DNA of 64,000 bases from Channallabes apus (taxonomy: Eukaryota > Chordata > Actinopteri > Siluriformes > Clariidae). Positions 1 through 10,379 of this stretch are shown one piece after another (position 1 is the stretch's first letter; every line of letters begins with the position of its first letter). The stretch spans positions 23,812,571 to 23,876,570 of the forward strand of contig CM060107.1 of NCBI GenBank assembly GCA_030522415.1, in the 5' to 3' direction. Both the position numbers and the translations under genes were made by a program. The notes beneath the pieces were generated by a model. That model was not told where the DNA came from. It made no database searches and was given only the letters and a program-made list of their open reading frames with translations.

Positions 1-725
1 ACATCTAACGGACTCCCGATCCGTATCCTGAATTACATACATCTTAGCAGCTAGCGCTTCGACATCGAGATGTCATCCTAGCTCACTTTGATTCTTAGGA
101 TTGAGACTCAATGCCATGAAAAGCGTTCTCTTTCCTGCTCAAGTACGACATATTATAGGTGTCACATGGGATTCGACCGCAATGAGGGCACAGCTGTCTC
201 CTGCGAGTGTCGAATCCATTCTCAATATCCTAAAGGAGATCAAGCTAGGCCAGAAAATAACTTTTTATTACTTTCAGAGAGTGTTGAGATCGCTTCAGTT
301 GTGGCTAAGAGCCAGGGGATTTCATCCAATCCCCAGAGGCAATGAGGGTTACGCTCCGAGAGCTTTGTACCCTTTCTGTGGTTCAGACCCCAGTCTTTGA
401 CTCTGGATCCCACTCTAGCTCCGTGTTGTCATCGCAAGCTGCTAATGACAGATGCTTCCCTCACAGGCTGGGGTGCAGTCTTAGATGGCCGTCCAGCCCA
501 AAGGATCTGGAGAGGTCATCTTCTCGCGTGGCACATCAATAGCCTCGAAATGATGAATCTATTTCTGGCCCTGAAATACTCCTTCCAGCAGTTGAGAGGC
601 AACCATGTCCTAGTGCAGGTGGACAACACTACGGTTGTCTTGTGAATAATCGCCTCGGGAGACTGTGCTCGCGCCGCTGGAAAAAGCTAGCGCACCAGAT
701 TCTGCTTTGGGGCACAGGACAATGT
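1..725 (+). pseudogene. DIRS-type RT / RNase H remnant
   Basis: The stretch aligns by eye with the middle of the better preserved DIRS reverse transcriptase gene at about 9,070-9,860 in this window, on the same strand. Shared features include the residues after the YIDD box (here the coding is broken), a block reading LNAMKSVLFPAQV, and the RNase H start LTDASLTGWGAVLDGRPAQ. The frame shifts several times and a stop follows VQVDNTTVVL, so it is dead. The element runs off the left edge of the window, so its 5' part is unseen. It differs from the 9-kb copy at many positions and is an older insertion. Homology fades at about 725. Sure of the family, less sure of the right edge. Confidence 0.8.
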
Positions 726-1640
726 TCGTGTCTGGAGTTAGCGGTGTTAGCCAGGACTCCGTTAGCATCATGATGCTACACTGCCAGTACTCCCTCTGAG
801 ATCGGGTTAGCGCTCTTAGCTCATCCATTTTATTTCCCGAGAAACCTCACATTTCCCATGATTACAGAAGGGATAGATGGTCTGTAACGTCTCCTTCTCA
901 GGCGATGACGCTCCCTCCCAGCTCGACGCCCTCGTCTCTTCCTCCTCACCTCGCTCGGGATATCGGGTTTGTTCGGCGGCAGCCCCGTTGCGGGGCATAG
1001 AGCTAACAGCTGATCTCGAGTATAAACAAAGGAACCACGCACCGGGTCTCCAAACAAGGGTGAAAAAAGTAGAAAAGTCCAGTAACTGCCTAGAACTAGC
1101 ACGAAACAGTAGTGCATGATAAAAGTACAATGCATGATGTCAGAATCAGATAGCTAAAACTTAAGTATAAATAGTTACGTTACTTTTTACAAAAGTAGAA
1201 AGGAAAATAAGAAAGAAGCTCAGAAACGTGCTGAGCTCCCGTTGCAGGCTGCCACACAGGGGGTCGCCGTATATGAGATTATGTATGTATTCTTATGTTT
1301 TCTTTTGTTTATTTATATTGTTAGCATTATAGTTTATAAATACTTTTGTGATAAAAGTAAATTGCTTAATCTACAGATCTGGTATCCATGCCATTCCTTC
1401 ATCAAAAACTCAACTCATATTATTATAATTTGCACTTAGATGTCTACCTGGGGGAGCATAACACTTGTGTTTGCAATCGTTTATTTTTATTTAAAATTTT
1501 TAAAGAATGGATTAAATTGGGCAGTTTTAGGTTACACCCAACAGCATACACCTGAATTGGGTAAAATACGGTAATTTAATCAATCATATCAGTTTTAACT
1601 CAGTTTTAAAGTTTTTATAAAGTTAAAAGATTAATAGAAT
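726..1640. other. no recognised gene
   Basis: I see no supported gene. Open frames of about 100 codons occur on the minus strand at 816-1135 but resemble no family known to me. The part from 1,140 on is AT-rich and non-coding. Confidence 0.5.
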
Positions 1641-1644
1641 ATAA

Positions 1645-1848
1645 AACAGTGTTGGTGGTCTTTCGGCTGCACCCAGCAAGGGGCCGCCACAGCAGACCAT
1701 CCGGTCCACACATACAACCCTTGTATATTATCGGCTGGGGTTAGGGTTATGCCAGCTGGGGTTTGGGCATTTGCTGGGAATTGAACCCAGGCCTTCCACC
1801 TACCACTGAGCTACCACTGAGGTACCACTACCACTGAGCTACTCATTG
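1645..1848 (-). repeat. tRNA-derived SINE (V-SINE/DANA-like)
   Basis: On the minus strand this starts with a tRNA-like head: an A-box-like AGTGGTAGCTCAGTGGTAGG and a B-box-like GGTTCAATTCC, spaced as in a Pol III promoter. The tail reads like GTGGCGGCCCCTTGCTGGG followed by a GCCGAAAG motif, which is the tail style of zebrafish DANA/HE1-type SINEs. The head carries short tandem copies of TACCACTGAGC (plus strand, 1,800-1,845), so the exact 5' end is blurred. Family name is inference from motif memory. Confidence 0.55.
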
Positions 1849-1964
1849 TTAATAAATCGCCCGTTCGGGTCCTTGCACAATCTTTTGTCTGTTGAGTCTG
1901 TATATTCCGTAACAGCTACCAGTGCCCTGTGTAATACAGAACAATTTTATCATTATTGCAGATA

Positions 1965-3575
1965 CAGTGGTGTGAAAAACTATTTGCCCCCCTCCTGATT
2001 TCTTATTCTTTTGCATGTTTGTCACACAAAATGTTTCTGATCGTCAAACACATTTAACTATTAGTCAAAGATAACACAAGTAAACACAAAATGCAGTTTT
2101 TAAATGAGGGGTTTTAGTATTTAGGGAGAAAAAAAATCCAAACCTACATGGCCCTGTGTGAAAAAGTAATTGCCCCCTGAACCTAATAACTGGTTGGGCC
2201 ACCCTTAGCAGCAATAATGCAGTTAATCAAGCGTTAACTTGCAACGAGTCTTTTACAGCGCTCTGGAGGAATTTTGGCCCACTCATCTTTGCAGAATTGT
2301 TGTAATCCAGCTGTATTTGAGGGTTTTCTAGCATGAACCGCCATTTTAAGGTCATGCCACAACATCTCAATAGGATTCAGGTCAGGACTTTGACTAGGCC
2401 ACTCCAAAGTCTTCATTTTGTTTTTCTTCAGCCATTCAGAGGTGGATTTGCTGGTGTGTTTTGGCTCATTGTCCTGCTGCAGCACCCAAGATCGCTTCAC
2501 CTTGAGTTGACGAACAGATGGCCGGACATTCTCCTTCAGGATTTTTTGGTAGACAGTAGAATTCATGGTTCCATCTATCACAGCAAGCCTTCCAGGTCCT
2601 GAAGCAGCAAAACAACCCCAGACCATCACACTACCACCACCATATTTTATTGTTGGTATGATGTTCTTTTTCTGAAATGCTGTGTTACTTTTACGCCAGA
2701 TGTAACGGGACACGCACCTTCAAAAAAGTTGAACTTTTGTCTCGTCGGTCCACACGGTATTTTCCCAAAAGTCTTGGCAATCATTGAGATGTTTTTTTAG
2801 CAAAATTGAGATGAGCCTTAATGTTCTTTTTGCTTAAAAGTTGTTTGCGCCTTGGTAATCTGCCATACAGGCCGTTTTTGCCCAGTCTCTTTCTTATGGT
2901 GGAGTCGTGAACACTGACTTTAATTGAGGCAAGTGAGGCCTGCAGTTCTTTAGATGTTGTCCTGGGGTCTTTTGTGGCCTTTCGGGTTGAGTTGTCTCTG
3001 CGCTCTTGGGGTAATTTTGCTCGGCCGGCCACTCCTGGGAAGGTTCACCACTGTTCCATGTTTTTGCCATTTGTGGATAATGGCTCTCACTGTGGTTCAC
3101 TGGAGTCCCAAAGCTTTAGAAATGTATATATAACCTTTACCAGACTGATAGATCTCAATTACTTTTGTTCTCATTTGTTCCTGAATTTCTTTGGATCGTG
3201 GCATGATGTCTAGCTTTTGAGGTGCTTTTGGTCTACTTCTCTGTGTCAGGTAGCTCCTATTTAAGTGATTTCTTGATTGAAACAGGTGTGGCAGTAATCA
3301 GGCCTGGGAGTGACTACAGAAATTGAACTCAGGTGTGATAAACCACAGTTAAGTTATTTTTTAACAAGGGGGGCAATCACTTTTTCACACAGGCCCATGT
3401 AGATTTGGAGTTTTTTTTCTCCCTTAATAACGTAAACCTTCATTTAAAAACTGCATTTTGTGTTCAATTATGTTATCTTTGACTAATAGTTAACGTTTTT
3501 TGATGAGCAGAAACATTTAAGTGTGACAAACATGCAAAAGAATAAGAAATCAGGAAGGGGGCAAATAGTTTTTCA
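1965..3575 (-). mobile_element. Tc1/mariner transposon, dead copy
   Basis: Long terminal inverted repeats of more than 200 bp enclose a broken transposase gene. The left end begins CAGTGGTGTGAAAAACT directly after a TA at 1,963-1,964, the usual Tc1 target. The right inverted repeat is recognisable from about 3,340 but stops at 3,575, where the last terminal bases are replaced by a (TTCA)n run. A second, truncated copy of the same family lies at 42,690-43,353 and keeps the right terminus with TA. Tc1 elements move by cut-and-paste; this copy lacks one intact terminus and an intact gene. Confidence 0.88.
2234..3204 (-). pseudogene. Tc1-like transposase (DDE), broken
   Basis: The start codon is ATG at 3,204 (MPRSKEIQEQ), followed by the paired helix-turn-helix DNA-binding region, read in pieces in different frames (2,894-3,204 and 2,781-3,032). 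The catalytic half is open at 2,234-2,713 and shows GGGSVMVWGCF, the second aspartate in QQDNEPKHTSK and the glutamate in SPDLNPIEMLWHDLK, the DD34E arrangement of Tc1. The usual length is about 340 residues. Frameshifts between about 2,714 and 2,800 and in the HTH region show it is not functional. Confidence 0.85.
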
Positions 3576-3669
3576 TTCATTCATTCATTGTATATTTCCA
3601 GGCCAACCAGTCCTAAGCTTAAAATTGGCATCTCTTAGTTGATTAATTATTATTAATTAGCAGGACAAC

Positions 3670-3690
3670 TATTATTATTATTATTATTAT
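3670..3690. repeat. (ATT)n microsatellite
   Basis: About seven pure ATT units. Confidence 0.9.
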
Positions 3691-4079
3691 TTTAAATTGT
3701 GACCTAAAACCCGCCCACCCTTTAAAATGATTGCCTTATATTGCTTTGCAGCATGAAATGAAGACATACAGTTTTAGTTTTATCCAGCTGTATTTACTTA
3801 TTTAAGAGTTTTTTTTTTGCTGCAACACCAACACTCCAGAAAAGATCACTGGGATAAAATTGTCATTTTTCAGAGGAGTGATGATTTCCTTTTTTTCCTG
3901 TCAAACCTGGGTGATTCTTTTCTATACCATTGTACAGTTATATGAATGAGCATCAGACAGAGATAACTTTAAGGCGTCAGCTGTCAAATGCATTACATTT
4001 AAAATAGGAAAAAGGGGGGAAATCATGAACTTAGCAAGAGACATCTATAAAACAAAACACTGAAAATTATCAATTATGT

Positions 4080-4225
4080 TATTGTTAACTTACTTACTCA
4101 CGCTCATGCATTTGCTATACCACTTATCTTGTAGAGGGTCATGGGGATCCTGTACAGGATCTCAGGGTACTCGGGTCATAAAGCAGGGTGCACCCTGGAC
4201 GGGGCTCTAATACACTGAAGGGCAC
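4080..4225. repeat. interspersed fish repeat, unclassified
   Basis: The block has the pattern 'TATACCACTTATC ... GGGTCATGGGG ... CAGGGTGCACCCTGGACGGGG ... AGGGCACA', which I recognise as a common interspersed repeat in teleost genomes. A short related piece sits at about 27,865-27,910. I cannot assign it to a class from this window. Confidence 0.45.
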
Positions 4226-4308
4226 ACAAGCTGTTATATAAAAATGTTTCCAAAAATATTGCTCTGGCTAAATAAATATGAAACTAAGGTCAAATGTTCC
4301 AAAAGCAC

Positions 4309-4906
4309 TGTACAGAAATCACACGACAGAAGTCCGATCTCTTTGTCTCTTGTGGTTTATTTTGTCAGCATCAAAGAATCAACACTTCATACAGTCGTCT
4401 TGAGTAAATCCACTGTGATTACAGACACCAGTTGCTGTATCTTGCAAATCTCTGACATTTACAACAACCTGTTTGCTGTATCTTACAAATTACAGTCTAG
4501 CTTACGTACTGTATATAACAACACTCTTGCTGTATATATCTACTTACGGGAGCTTACGGTTGCAACAACCTAGTTGCTGTATCTTACATTCCTAGCTTAC
4601 CGGGAGCTCACGAGCTTACGGTCAAAAGCTTGTGTTTCCGTAGCCTTCCGCATCTAAACTGAACTCTCTATCATATGACAGTCATACAAATGCATGTAAT
4701 AGTGGAATGACATCACAGACCAACTTACGATTGTCAAAATGGATGCATAACTAAGAAATTTACAGCTTATGGCTTATGTAACAAACTTAACGCTTAATGC
4801 TTTACTAATGAATAGAACAAGGAAGAATAAATGAAATTACAACAAGTAAAATAAAATAAAATAAACACAACAACAAATTCATAACAGGTACGATATGGCA
4901 CTTACA
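4309..4906 (-). repeat. BEL/Pao 3' LTR
   Basis: On the minus strand it begins TGTAAGTGCC right after a purine-rich tract (AATTAGGGGCTGGAA) and ends in CTGTACA, giving TGTA...TACA termini over 598 bp. An AATAAA lies near 4,363 (minus). Positions about 4,632-4,906 are nearly identical to 26,883-27,156. Confidence 0.7.
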
Positions 4907-5121
4907 TTCCAGCCCCTAATTGACAGGCATGGAGACTGACAATTACAATTTAGTGTTTTTTTTTTTGTTTTTTTTTGATAAAGCCATGAAATCAAACATT
5001 CTTAACCTTCTTAAACGTTTTAAATCTTGTAAATGTATAATATTTATCTCAGATGTTTATGTTTGCATATCAAATTTCATAACAAATTAGCACACATTTA
5101 ACAGTCCATTTCATATATGAG

Positions 5122-7066
5122 TCACAGCTTGTCGATGGGTCTTTCCAGAGTGTTGGTCTTAGTTTTAACTAACGCATGTCTCACAAGTCCCCTTTTATCG
5201 GGCCGCAGGTGGTTAGGTGTCAGAGGTTCCAGATCTGTGGGATCCTCCGAGACAGTAGTGAGGGGTCGGTTATTCATTATCGCTTCTACTTCACACATGA
5301 ATGTATGCAGGCTCTCGTCAGTTAATGTTTGTTCTTTCAGTACTGATCTCAAGATCTTTCTAACTGACCTGATCTGTCTTTCCCATATTCTGCCAAAGTG
5401 AGATCCAGAGGGTGGGTTAAATGTCCACTGTATGTTCCTTTGAGTGAGGAAGCTTTCAATTCGTGACTGATTCCATTGCTGAATAGCCTCGTGCAGTTCA
5501 GTCTCAGCGCCTATGAAGTTTGTTCCATTGTCACTTCTCAACTGACACCTGACCTCTCCTGCTTATAAAGCGTCGCATGGCATTCACACAAGAGTCTGTG
5601 TCCAGCGAATGAGCGATTTCAATGTGCACGGCTCATGTTGTCAGACAAGTGAAAAGTACGCCATATCTTTTAACGTTACTTCTGCCACGTTTGACCTCGA
5701 AGGGTCCGAAGTAGTCTACTCCCACATTAGTGAAGGGTGGGTGGTCTGGTATTATTCTGTCGATTGGCAATTCTGACATTTTTTGCTCACATGCTTTAGC
5801 TCTAGACTTCCTGCATGTCACACACCTGGAGAGAAACTGTCTTACGAGTGAGTTAGCAGTCAGAATCCAGTATTTCTGCCGCAATTTTGAAAGCATGTAA
5901 TTTCTGCCACTGTGTCCTATCTTGTCATGAACGTCTCTTAATATTAACGTTGTAATATATGAGTCTTTAGATACAATGACTGGGTGTTTAACGTGCTCTG
6001 GCATTGCGGACCTGCCGAGACGTCCTCCGACTCTCAGCAATCCATCCTGTAGTACTGGGTCCAGTTTGGACAAGCAACTGTTTCTTTTTACAGATGCCTT
6101 GCGTTTTTGCTGTGTGTGAATTCCCTGAGTGAATTCTGCTGCTGCTTTACCCGTTTGCAATGTGAGAATTTCTTCCTTAACTTTTTGTCTTTGAGTAAAC
6201 TTAATGATTTCGTTTTCTGCTCTAGTTAGGTCTTGAACTGTTAGAGACGTGTGCTTTTCTGTCTTTGGGTTATCTACTTGTGTTTTAACCCTTTCTGTTT
6301 TTTGTTTGAGCATGTCTCTGATGCGAAGGATCCAGGCAACAGATCTTTTTAACTTGTGCCAATCAGAGTGATGATTAATCAATTTACTCACTGCGTCTGC
6401 GTCTGTGCATTTTGTAATGCTCACAATATTCACTAAAGCTGAGAGTTTAATTTCATCATCATTTTCATCAAAATTTTCTTTTATTGATGTGTCATGAATA
6501 TTTTCAGGCCATTTGCACTCTGCTTCTTTGAGAAAGGAGGTACCATGGATCCAGTTAAGATTTTTCATGAACTTTTCACAGGATGCCCCCCTGGAGGCAG
6601 AATCAGCTGGGTTTTTTGAGGTATTAACGTACCTCCATTGCTGTGACTTGGTTGACTCTCTTATAATGGCGATTCTGTTGGCCACGAAGGTTTTAAAATT
6701 AAGTGTTTCATTATCAATGTATCTCAAAACAGTTGTACTGTCAGTCCAAAACATAGAGTCCAGCAATTTCAATTCTAGCTGTTCTTTCAACATTTTGTCA
6801 TTTTTTACAATGACCACTGCCGCAGTCAGTTCCATTCGTGGAATGGTGGTTTGTTTCAGGGGTGCTACACAGGAATTCCCCATCATGAATGCACAATGTA
6901 TAAGTCCATCAGCGTTTCCTAACCTGAGGTATGAGACAGCTCCGTATCCCATTTCACGTGCATCCGAGAAGTGGTGGAGTTGTGCTGTAGCTGTAACTCC
7001 GAAGTCGGCTGGTTCTCCTTGGACTTGAAGGAGAGTGTCGGCACTGTGATAATCTCCAGATGAAAG
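5122..7066 (-). pseudogene. BEL/Pao pol: RNase H and integrase
   Basis: Reading starts inside RNase H (HHFSDAREMGYGAVSYLR near 6,960) with further RNase H motifs (IPRMELTAAV, FWTDSTTVLRYI, NTSKNPADSASRG). It then passes a Pao-specific linker, the integrase zinc-binding region (GHSGRNYMLSKLRQKYWI ... CVTCRK) and the DDE core: [21 protein letters not shown], and [17 protein letters not shown] carrying the glutamate. BEL/Pao pol polyproteins are usually over 1,500 residues; this is the last third. Lesions: an in-frame TGA at about 5,630 and a frameshift near 5,545. Upstream of about 7,066 the frame runs into the DIRS insert. Confidence 0.85.
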
Positions 7067-7278
7067 TGCTACGAGCGCGTCTCGCGTTCTTTAGGGAGCC
7101 ACGAGCCGCTCTGCACTCCTGGGGCTCACAGGTTGATTTGGCCGAGGCACGAGAGACGGAGCCCCTTCTCTCTCTCGTTTCCTCCCCGGATCACTCTCTC
7201 TCTCCCCCCACTTCGCGAGCGCACTTCGGTGCCTCTCGGGAGTGTTTGGGAGAAACTCACTCTCTTGCTTCAGTTGAA

Positions 7279-8292
7279 ATGGATGTAGCTACCTCAGAAC
7301 GATCCTCTAGGGATGATAGAGAGTATGAGGAATTAATTGAGGTTATAACACGCGCAGTTGAACGATTACATATTGACTGGCCACAAGAGCAAGCTCATAC
7401 AAAACGTTCCAAACTGGATGACAGATTTCTGTCGGGTGGCCAGGAGATGGCGCCACAACGCCGTTCTCTCCCCTTTTTTGATGATCTCCACAACGAGTTA
7501 TCTCGTTCATGGAGACGTCCCTTTTCTTCCCGTATTTTTGTACCTTCAACTTCGTTTTATTCGAATATTGTTGATGCAAAAGCACAAGGTTATGTGATGA
7601 TGCCCCAGATTGAGGAGACGCTCGCGGGCTATCTCGCTCCTGGAACATCATCCTCATTAAAAAAGCCAACCCTTCCCTCCAAGGCATGTAGAACTTCTTC
7701 TACCCTATTAGGGAAGGCGTTCCAAGCAGCTGGTCAGGCCGGCGCTTCCTTGCACACCATGGCGGTTTTGCAGGCGTATCAGGCCGACCTGCTGAATGAT
7801 CTGAGCACGAGCGGCAATATGAATCAGGAAGCGTTCATAGAATTACGCCGGGCTACTGATCTGTCCCTGCGTGCGACGAAAGAGACAGCCCGTGCTATTG
7901 GCCGTTCTATGGCCTCCCTGGTGTCTGCAGAGAGGCACCTCTGGTTAAATCTAACTGGCATTAAGGACAAAGATCGGGCATTCCTTCTCGATGCTCCCAT
8001 CTCACCCTCAGGCCTATTTGGCGAAGCTGTAAATACTGTCGCCACCAGATTTAAAGAGGCCAGTCTCTATGAACAAGCTTTTGGGAAATTTATCCCACGC
8101 CGTGCCCAGGTGTCAAGGCCATCGGCCACCCAACCTCGACCCGATCTCAGTCTCGCTAGACGAGAGGCGCAGAAGGAAAGCGTCAGTAGCCGCGCACCCC
8201 CCCGTAAGGACTGGGGTACGGCTCGGCGCCCCCCTCAGGCCGCCCCCAAAAAAATAGACCGCTCTGTCTTCTTCGCGAAGAAGCGTCCCTGA
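7279..8292 (+). CDS. DIRS Gag-like protein
   Basis: The first ORF of the DIRS element; Gag packages the RNA in virus-like particles. I chose ATG 7,279 (MDVATSERSS) because the 73 upstream codons (from 7,060) are low-complexity and start beside the BEL junction; the longer start cannot be excluded. The 337-residue product has an acidic N-terminus, a middle with FVPSTSFYSNIVDAKAQGY and a helical region (QAYQADLLNDLS...RRATDLSLRATKETARAIGRSMASLV), and a basic Arg/Pro-rich C-terminus. No zinc knuckle is seen, as is common for DIRS Gag. Ends 17 bases before the RT frame. No stop or frameshift. Confidence 0.7.
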   Translation: MDVATSERSSRDDREYEELIEVITRAVERLHIDWPQEQAHTKRSKLDDRFLSGGQEMAPQRRSLPFFDDLHNELSRSWRRPFSSRIFVPSTSFYSNIVDAKAQGYVMMPQIEETLAGYLAPGTSSSLKKPTLPSKACRTSSTLLGKAFQAAGQAGASLHTMAVLQAYQADLLNDLSTSGNMNQEAFIELRRATDLSLRATKETARAIGRSMASLVSAERHLWLNLTGIKDKDRAFLLDAPISPSGLFGEAVNTVATRFKEASLYEQAFGKFIPRRAQVSRPSATQPRPDLSLARREAQKESVSSRAPPRKDWGTARRPPQAAPKKIDRSVFFAKKRP

Positions 8293-8309
8293 TAGCAGAG
8301 CTCAGGACC

Positions 8310-10379
8310 GTGGGGGTGACCCCCCCTGGGGACGGGCACATAGGAGCATGCCCCCCTGGGCACCCCCAGGAGATCGATGTTCAGTTTCCGCCGCCTTTGG
8401 TGTTTCGGACAACACCGGTCTCCGACACGTTAGTCCTTCGGTCGCATCCTGCTATATTCCAGGACACCGAACCACTAACACCCCCCAGCCCAGTAGAAGT
8501 ACTTGCACCCCTTTCGGAGAAGCTGGCAGCGTGGAAGCTACTGCCAGGCATATCCCCCTGGGTTTTAAAGACTGTAGAGAAAGGATACAGGATCCAGTTT
8601 GCATATCGCCCTCCGCGTTTCAACGGCATGGTCTCCACTTCCGTGATACCGGAAAGGGCGCGCTTTCTGAGTTCCGAACTCGAGAAATTACTGCAGAAGG
8701 GAGCCATAGAACAGGTTCCTCCTCCAGACATGGAGTCAGGTTACTACAGTCGGTACTTCCTGGTGCCCAAAAAGGACGGGGGTCTGCGTCCAATTCTGGA
8801 TCTTCGCGGTTTGAACCGCTATCTCAAAAAATGCAACTTCAAAATGTTGACCATAAAGACTATTGTTTCACAAATCCAATCACAGGATTGGTTTGTGACA
8901 GTAGATTTAAAGGACGCATATTTCCACATAGAAATTTTGCCACAGCACAGGAAGTTCCTGAGGTTCGCTTTTGGGGGAAAAGCCTACCAATTTCGGGTTC
9001 TTCCATTCGGTCTAGCCTTATCACCCCGCACATATACAAAATGCATGGATGCAGTTCTGGCTCCTTTGAGACTCCAGGGCATCCGCATTCTGAATTACAT
9101 AGACGACTGGCTAATACTGGCCCAGTCTCAGCAGCTAGCACTTCGACACCGAGATGTCGTCCTAGCTCATCTTCACTTGCTGGGATTGAGACTCAACGCC
9201 ACGAAAAGCGTTCTCTTTCCAGCACAAGTGACAACCTACTTGGGCGTCAGGTGGAATTCGATCGCTATGCAGGCACATCTGTCTCCTGCTCGCGTCGAAT
9301 CCATAAACAACGCTCTGAAGGAAATCAGACTAGACCAAGAAGTGACTGTACATCACTTACAAAAATGTTTAGGCCTCATGGCAGCAGCGTCCATGGTGAT
9401 ACCCTTGGGTCTCCTGCACATGAGAGCTTTTCAGCTGTGGTTAAGAGCCAGGGGAGTTCACACGAGAACAAATCCCCGAAGGCGGATAAGGGTTACGCGC
9501 AAAGGACTTCGTACCCTTTCTATGTGGTTCAGACCCTGGTTTCTCGCCTTGGGTCCCACTCTAGGTCCGTCTTGTCGTCGCAAAATGCTAACGACAGACG
9601 CTTCCCTTACCGGCTGGGGCGCGGTCTTGGATGGCCGTCCAGCCCAAGGGGTCTGGAGAGGCCACCTTTTCGCATGGCACATCAATTGCCTCGAAATGAT
9701 GGCTCTATTTTTAGCTCTACAGCATTTCCTCCAGCAGCTGAGAGGCTACCATGTCCTAGTGCGGGTGGACAGCACATCAGTAGTCTCCTACATAAATCGC
9801 CAGGGCGGCCTGCGTTCGCGACGCTTGAACCAGCTAGCACATCAGGTTCTGCTCTGGGCTCAGGACAAGTTCCTGTCCCTCAGGGCGATTCACATTCCAG
9901 GGTACAGGAATGTGGGAGCAGACTTTCTGTCCAGACAAGCTGTGAATCACGGGGAATGGAAACTCCACCCCGAAGTAGTCACTCAAATCTGGGAGAGATT
10001 CTCTACAGCGGAGGTGGACCTCTTTGCCTCACAGGAGACTGCACAATGTCCCCTCTACTACTCTCTGACTCATCCAGCTCCCCCGGGTCTGGACGCGATG
10101 GCCCATACGTGGCCCAATTTACGCCTCTATGCGTACCCTCCGATAGCTCTGCTCCCGGGAGTCCTGGCGAGGGTCCGTCAACACGGTTTGCGCCTCTTAT
10201 TGATAGCGCCCCGTTGGCCGGCCCGAGTATGGTTCTCAGAAATAATATCGCTCCTCGACGGCTCACCTTGGATGATTCCAGTGAGGAGGGATCTTCTATC
10301 TCAGGCGCAGGGGACAATATTTCATCCCCGGCCCGAGCTTTGGAACCTTCACGCTTGGCCCCTGAACGGGACCAATTGA
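8310..10379 (+). CDS. DIRS reverse transcriptase-RNase H-methylase-like protein
   Basis: A 689-codon open frame. RT motifs in order include GLRPILDLRGLNRYL, VTVDLKDAYFHIEI, FGLALSPRTYTKCM and the catalytic YIDD at residues 263-266, followed by LGLRLNATKSVLFP. RNase H follows (TTDASLTGWGAVL, ELMM-like CLEMMALFLAL, VRVDSTSVVSYIN, HIPGYRNVGADFLSR). After it comes a block with VDLFAS, YAYPPIALL and LIAPRWPARVWF, which matches the Dam-methylase-like domain that follows RNase H in DIRS pol. The first codon in this frame is GTG; the true start is uncertain and may use read-through or reinitiation after gag. No lesion. The recombinase frame overlaps its 3' end. Confidence 0.85.
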   Translation: MGVTPPGDGHIGACPPGHPQEIDVQFPPPLVFRTTPVSDTLVLRSHPAIFQDTEPLTPPSPVEVLAPLSEKLAAWKLLPGISPWVLKTVEKGYRIQFAYRPPRFNGMVSTSVIPERARFLSSELEKLLQKGAIEQVPPPDMESGYYSRYFLVPKKDGGLRPILDLRGLNRYLKKCNFKMLTIKTIVSQIQSQDWFVTVDLKDAYFHIEILPQHRKFLRFAFGGKAYQFRVLPFGLALSPRTYTKCMDAVLAPLRLQGIRILNYIDDWLILAQSQQLALRHRDVVLAHLHLLGLRLNATKSVLFPAQVTTYLGVRWNSIAMQAHLSPARVESINNALKEIRLDQEVTVHHLQKCLGLMAAASMVIPLGLLHMRAFQLWLRARGVHTRTNPRRRIRVTRKGLRTLSMWFRPWFLALGPTLGPSCRRKMLTTDASLTGWGAVLDGRPAQGVWRGHLFAWHINCLEMMALFLALQHFLQQLRGYHVLVRVDSTSVVSYINRQGGLRSRRLNQLAHQVLLWAQDKFLSLRAIHIPGYRNVGADFLSRQAVNHGEWKLHPEVVTQIWERFSTAEVDLFASQETAQCPLYYSLTHPAPPGLDAMAHTWPNLRLYAYPPIALLPGVLARVRQHGLRLLLIAPRWPARVWFSEIISLLDGSPWMIPVRRDLLSQAQGTIFHPRPELWNLHAWPLNGTN

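Noticed and set aside
816..1135. Two overlapping minus ORFs of about 100 codons
   Set aside because: No family resemblance, overlapping frames, and surrounded by non-coding repeats.
7343..7687. Minus-strand 114-codon ORF
   Set aside because: Antisense of DIRS gag with no recognisable motif.
8348..10228. Protein-coding role for the first 627 codons of the recombinase frame
   Set aside because: This part overlaps the RT gene in another frame, has low-complexity Ser/Pro-rich content and no domain; kept only as an observation on frame openness.
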